DNA of 36,907 bases. Source: Deltaproteobacteria bacterium (lineage in GTDB: Bacteria; Desulfobacterota; DSM-4660; Desulfatiglandales; HGW-15). Below are positions 34,758 through 36,907 of this stretch, piece by piece. The position numbers and the translations under genes are program-made. The stretch spans positions 1 to 36,907 of the forward strand of contig JAFDJA010000034.1 of the NCBI GenBank assembly GCA_019307745.1. Reading direction: 5' to 3'. How positions within the stretch are numbered: the first letter of the stretch is position 1; each line of letters opens with the position of its first letter. The notes under the pieces are model-generated. The model made no database searches. It was not told the DNA's origin and saw nothing but the letters and a program-made list of their open reading frames with translations.

Positions 34758-36395
34758 CTACTCCTTGGGCAGAACCAGTGAGTCCATAATAGGTGTCATC
34801 TCCTTACCCTGGAAAGCCGGATAATCAGGAGCATACCTACGAATCTTAAACACCGCATTATACTGGTGACCACGCACATCAAGAGGAATTCCATCTCCCT
34901 CTCTGAGCTGGCCGTCGCGTGCAACAGGATTTCGGTATTCCCAGACAATATTCCCATCTTTTTCTACTTCCAGGAAATGGCCTACAGTTCCAGCGCAGAC
35001 CAGGGTATTTCCATTGGGAAGACGAGATGCACCAGAGATCTCTGTAGAGTACATATCCTCTTTAGGTGTAGTTGTATAGATCCAGGTCTGATCCTTGGGT
35101 CCCCAGATCTGGCCAGGTTTATATTCAGGGAAAAATCCCTCTTCATCCTGGAGTACATCTATCTCATCCACAGAAGAATATCCCCTCCTGCTACCGTTAT
35201 TATAAACGAGAAAATTCCCTGCACCAGGACAGTCATCCTCTATCCACTGGGAGTCATGCTGTAAATAAAGCCTCTGATCATCTGCAGATCCACCACCATA
35301 TACAGCAGGATTGCCCCACCTGTAAAGAAGGTCTCCACCCTTTCCGTATTTTCCGCCAGTACTGCCCTTGGCCTCCTCAGTGGTAGTTGTATGATCAATT
35401 ATCCAGAACTCGTTCTGTCCACGGGCATTAAGACATATCTGATCAAATTTCGGGTTATAATCAATTGAGTTGGCATGATTCCAAAAGGCAGGAGTACGCC
35501 TTCCGCCAGCGTTACAGTCTACCCTGCCTGGATTATCTTTAATAGAACCATAATTGACTACATTTTTATTCCTATCCTGAATAAGATGGTCCCACACTTG
35601 CCATTCCCAGACTATTTCAAATCCCTGTGATCCGAATCTCTCTATCTCAATAATTGATTCTGGGAAGAGTGTATCTGATCTCATCATCCCTGCATCAAAA
35701 CCCGCGGCAATACACTCCGCCTTAGTTTTTAGTTGAACTACCATTACAAGCAGATTTCCATTTGGCATAGGCTCAATATCATGATGTGAGAGCTTGGTAT
35801 CATCTGAATACCACATGGACCAGACCATATTTCCATCCCAGTCATACTCTTCCATCCTGCCCCCCTCACCACCACCAATAAATGACTGATTCTTGGTAAA
35901 GCAGCAACGCAGCAGGTTTCCGTTCTCCAGGAGATATACTGACTGACCAGGCTCATATTCACTGGTCCACTCCTTATAAACCTGACCCGACATACTCATT
36001 AAATATGTCTTCTCATAATGCTTCGGGGCAAACAAGGTATAACCATTATATACTTTATCCTTATCATACTTTATAAGTCCCAGCTGCTGGAAAACCGGGC
36101 CGGTTGGGATAACCCTGTTATTACGACCTTTGCCGCCGCCTCTGTTTCTATTACCGCCTTTGCCGCCGCCTCTGTTTCTATTATCACCTTTGCCGCCGCC
36201 TCTGTTTCCATTATCACCTTTGCCGCCGCCTTCTCGGTTTCTGCTGTCAGCGATCCTATCGTCCCTTTCACTGTCCTTATCAGACTGTTGAGATATGGTT
36301 TGATCCGGCGAGGTGAAAACACACGAAACACAGACCATCAATAAAAGACAGATAATTGCAACAGACCAGTTTTGAAAACCATCTTTGACCTTCAT
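34758..36395 (-). CDS. Arylsulfotransferase-family exported protein
   Basis: A 545-aa exported protein of the arylsulfotransferase (ASST) beta-propeller family. Residues 1-26 form a signal peptide; the cluster LLLMVCVSC could be a loose lipobox, so lipidation is possible but unsure. Residues about 55-95 are four tandem GGGKG(D/G/R)NRNR units. The propeller follows: YNGYTLFAPKHYEKTYLMSMSG, HHDIEPMPNGNLLVMV, FWNHANSIDYNPKFDQICLNARGQNEFWIIDH and ASRLPNGNTLVCAGTVGHFLEV. The HHDIEPMPNGN and NHANSIDY stretches match the active-site His regions of AssT. Real aryl-sulfate transfer is inferred only. ATG 36395 follows GGAGG. The gene stands alone, with the terminator at 34700-34737. Confidence 0.8.
   Translation of the reverse strand: MKVKDGFQNWSVAIICLLLMVCVSCVFTSPDQTISQQSDKDSERDDRIADSRNREGGGKGDNGNRGGGKGDNRNRGGGKGGNRNRGGGKGRNNRVIPTGPVFQQLGLIKYDKDKVYNGYTLFAPKHYEKTYLMSMSGQVYKEWTSEYEPGQSVYLLENGNLLRCCFTKNQSFIGGGEGGRMEEYDWDGNMVWSMWYSDDTKLSHHDIEPMPNGNLLVMVVQLKTKAECIAAGFDAGMMRSDTLFPESIIEIERFGSQGFEIVWEWQVWDHLIQDRNKNVVNYGSIKDNPGRVDCNAGGRRTPAFWNHANSIDYNPKFDQICLNARGQNEFWIIDHTTTTEEAKGSTGGKYGKGGDLLYRWGNPAVYGGGSADDQRLYLQHDSQWIEDDCPGAGNFLVYNNGSRRGYSSVDEIDVLQDEEGFFPEYKPGQIWGPKDQTWIYTTTPKEDMYSTEISGASRLPNGNTLVCAGTVGHFLEVEKDGNIVWEYRNPVARDGQLREGDGIPLDVRGHQYNAVFKIRRYAPDYPAFQGKEMTPIMDSLVLPKE
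36121..36230. repeat. 30-bp tandem repeat coding GGGKGxNRNR units
   Basis: Units at 36121-36150, 36151-36180 and 36181-36210, plus a 20-base partial at 36211-36230, share the core CCTTTGCCGCCGCCTCTGTT. They lie in frame in the minus-strand arylsulfotransferase-like gene and code a basic Gly/Asn-rich linker. The 30-bp period keeps the frame. Confidence 0.92.
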
Positions 36396-36907
36396 AGAAT
36401 TCCTCCTTAAAAAACCAAAATTTATAAGCTCAGTATAATCTCACTGACTAAAAGATATTGAACATGCTGAAACCCGATCTTCACTTAAAACACAAGCCAT
36501 CCGAGACTAAATCTTTCTGCATATTAATCAAAAAAAACAGACTTATTCAGGGATCAGCATCCATAAGTTGGTATTATATATCACACAAACATGAACCCAA
36601 AATGAACTAACTCCAGGGATCAATAATATTTCTTTTTAATTCCAAGCATTTTAAAAATGGTCCAACCTGTGGTTGAATAATAAATTGAAAGCAGTAACTA
36701 CATTAAAATGCTCAATGGAGCAGAAGTCCTGTCATGGTTACATGGGTGACATAAAAATAATATTCAAAAAACCCAAAAGCATACTACCCGGGCCCTGGAA
36801 TGCCTTTGAATCTCTGAATTTATCAGGCCAACTGTTTTTCCGGGGGTATTCCCCTTTTTCGGCCTATTATTGTAAATTCTTTAATATTAATTTTATTCAT
36901 TCATATA
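36396..36907. other. Intergenic region at right edge, 512 bases
   Basis: AT-rich, non-coding as far as visible. The part next to 36396 holds the SD (GGAGG) and presumably the promoter of the arylsulfotransferase-like gene; TATAAA-like boxes occur near 36420 without a good -35. I see no other gene before the window ends. Confidence 0.45.

Noticed and set aside
36121-36230. 30-bp direct repeats suggestive of a CRISPR array
   Set aside because: The repeats are back to back with no spacers and lie in frame inside a coding region.

Overview
The window reads as chromosome of a Gram-negative, probably anaerobic bacterium. It carries bamD and lptD, so it has an LPS-bearing outer membrane, and its metabolic genes favour radical-SAM, Fe-S and low-potential flavin enzymes. 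The block histidine phosphatase-larC-pgpA-pncC-thpR-recA-alaS and the Cys-containing C-terminal tails of the surface proteins suggest Desulfobacterota or a neighbouring phylum. That placement is inference from gene content. I see no tRNA, rRNA, CRISPR array, insertion sequence or prophage.

Layout. 1-4390: two tandem paralogous genes for secreted, Ig-like surface proteins (875 and 274 aa), each with the same promoter/leader and the same terminator; this is a duplication in which one copy lost, or the other gained, 601 codons. 4479-5219: an SplB-type radical-SAM protein. 5490-8442 (minus): an intact membrane-fused spermidine synthase-like protein, preceded by the decayed remnant of a second such gene with a TPR tail. 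9107-14636 (plus): a possible redox unit of a cytokinin-dehydrogenase-like flavoprotein, a two-cluster 4Fe-4S protein and a geranylgeranyl-reductase-like flavoprotein, followed by a MATE exporter. 14833-17113 (plus): trxB, trxA, bamD.

17114-25859 (minus): a DUF2156 protein, then, reading leftward from 25859, histidine phosphatase, larC, pgpA, pncC, thpR, recA and alaS. recA is interrupted by a perfect 25-bp tandem duplication in the L1-loop codons; removing one copy restores a full-length 344-aa RecA. 25957-28594 (plus): two small Cys-rich proteins and a UvrD/PcrA-type helicase in overlapping order. 29048-34673 (plus): lptD, an HDOD protein, a TM1367-like cyclophilin-fold protein, a tiny membrane protein and a divergent short Rho lacking the usual N-terminal region. 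34758-36395 (minus): an arylsulfotransferase-family exported protein with a Gly/Lys/Asn/Arg repeat.

Most genes are housekeeping. The items that stand out are the duplicated surface-protein locus, the 25-bp duplication in recA, the short Rho paralogue, the FAD/Fe-S/GGR-like cluster and the collapsed spermidine-synthase/TPR gene. I found no clear new defence or mobile system; the redox cluster is the best candidate for an undescribed pathway.
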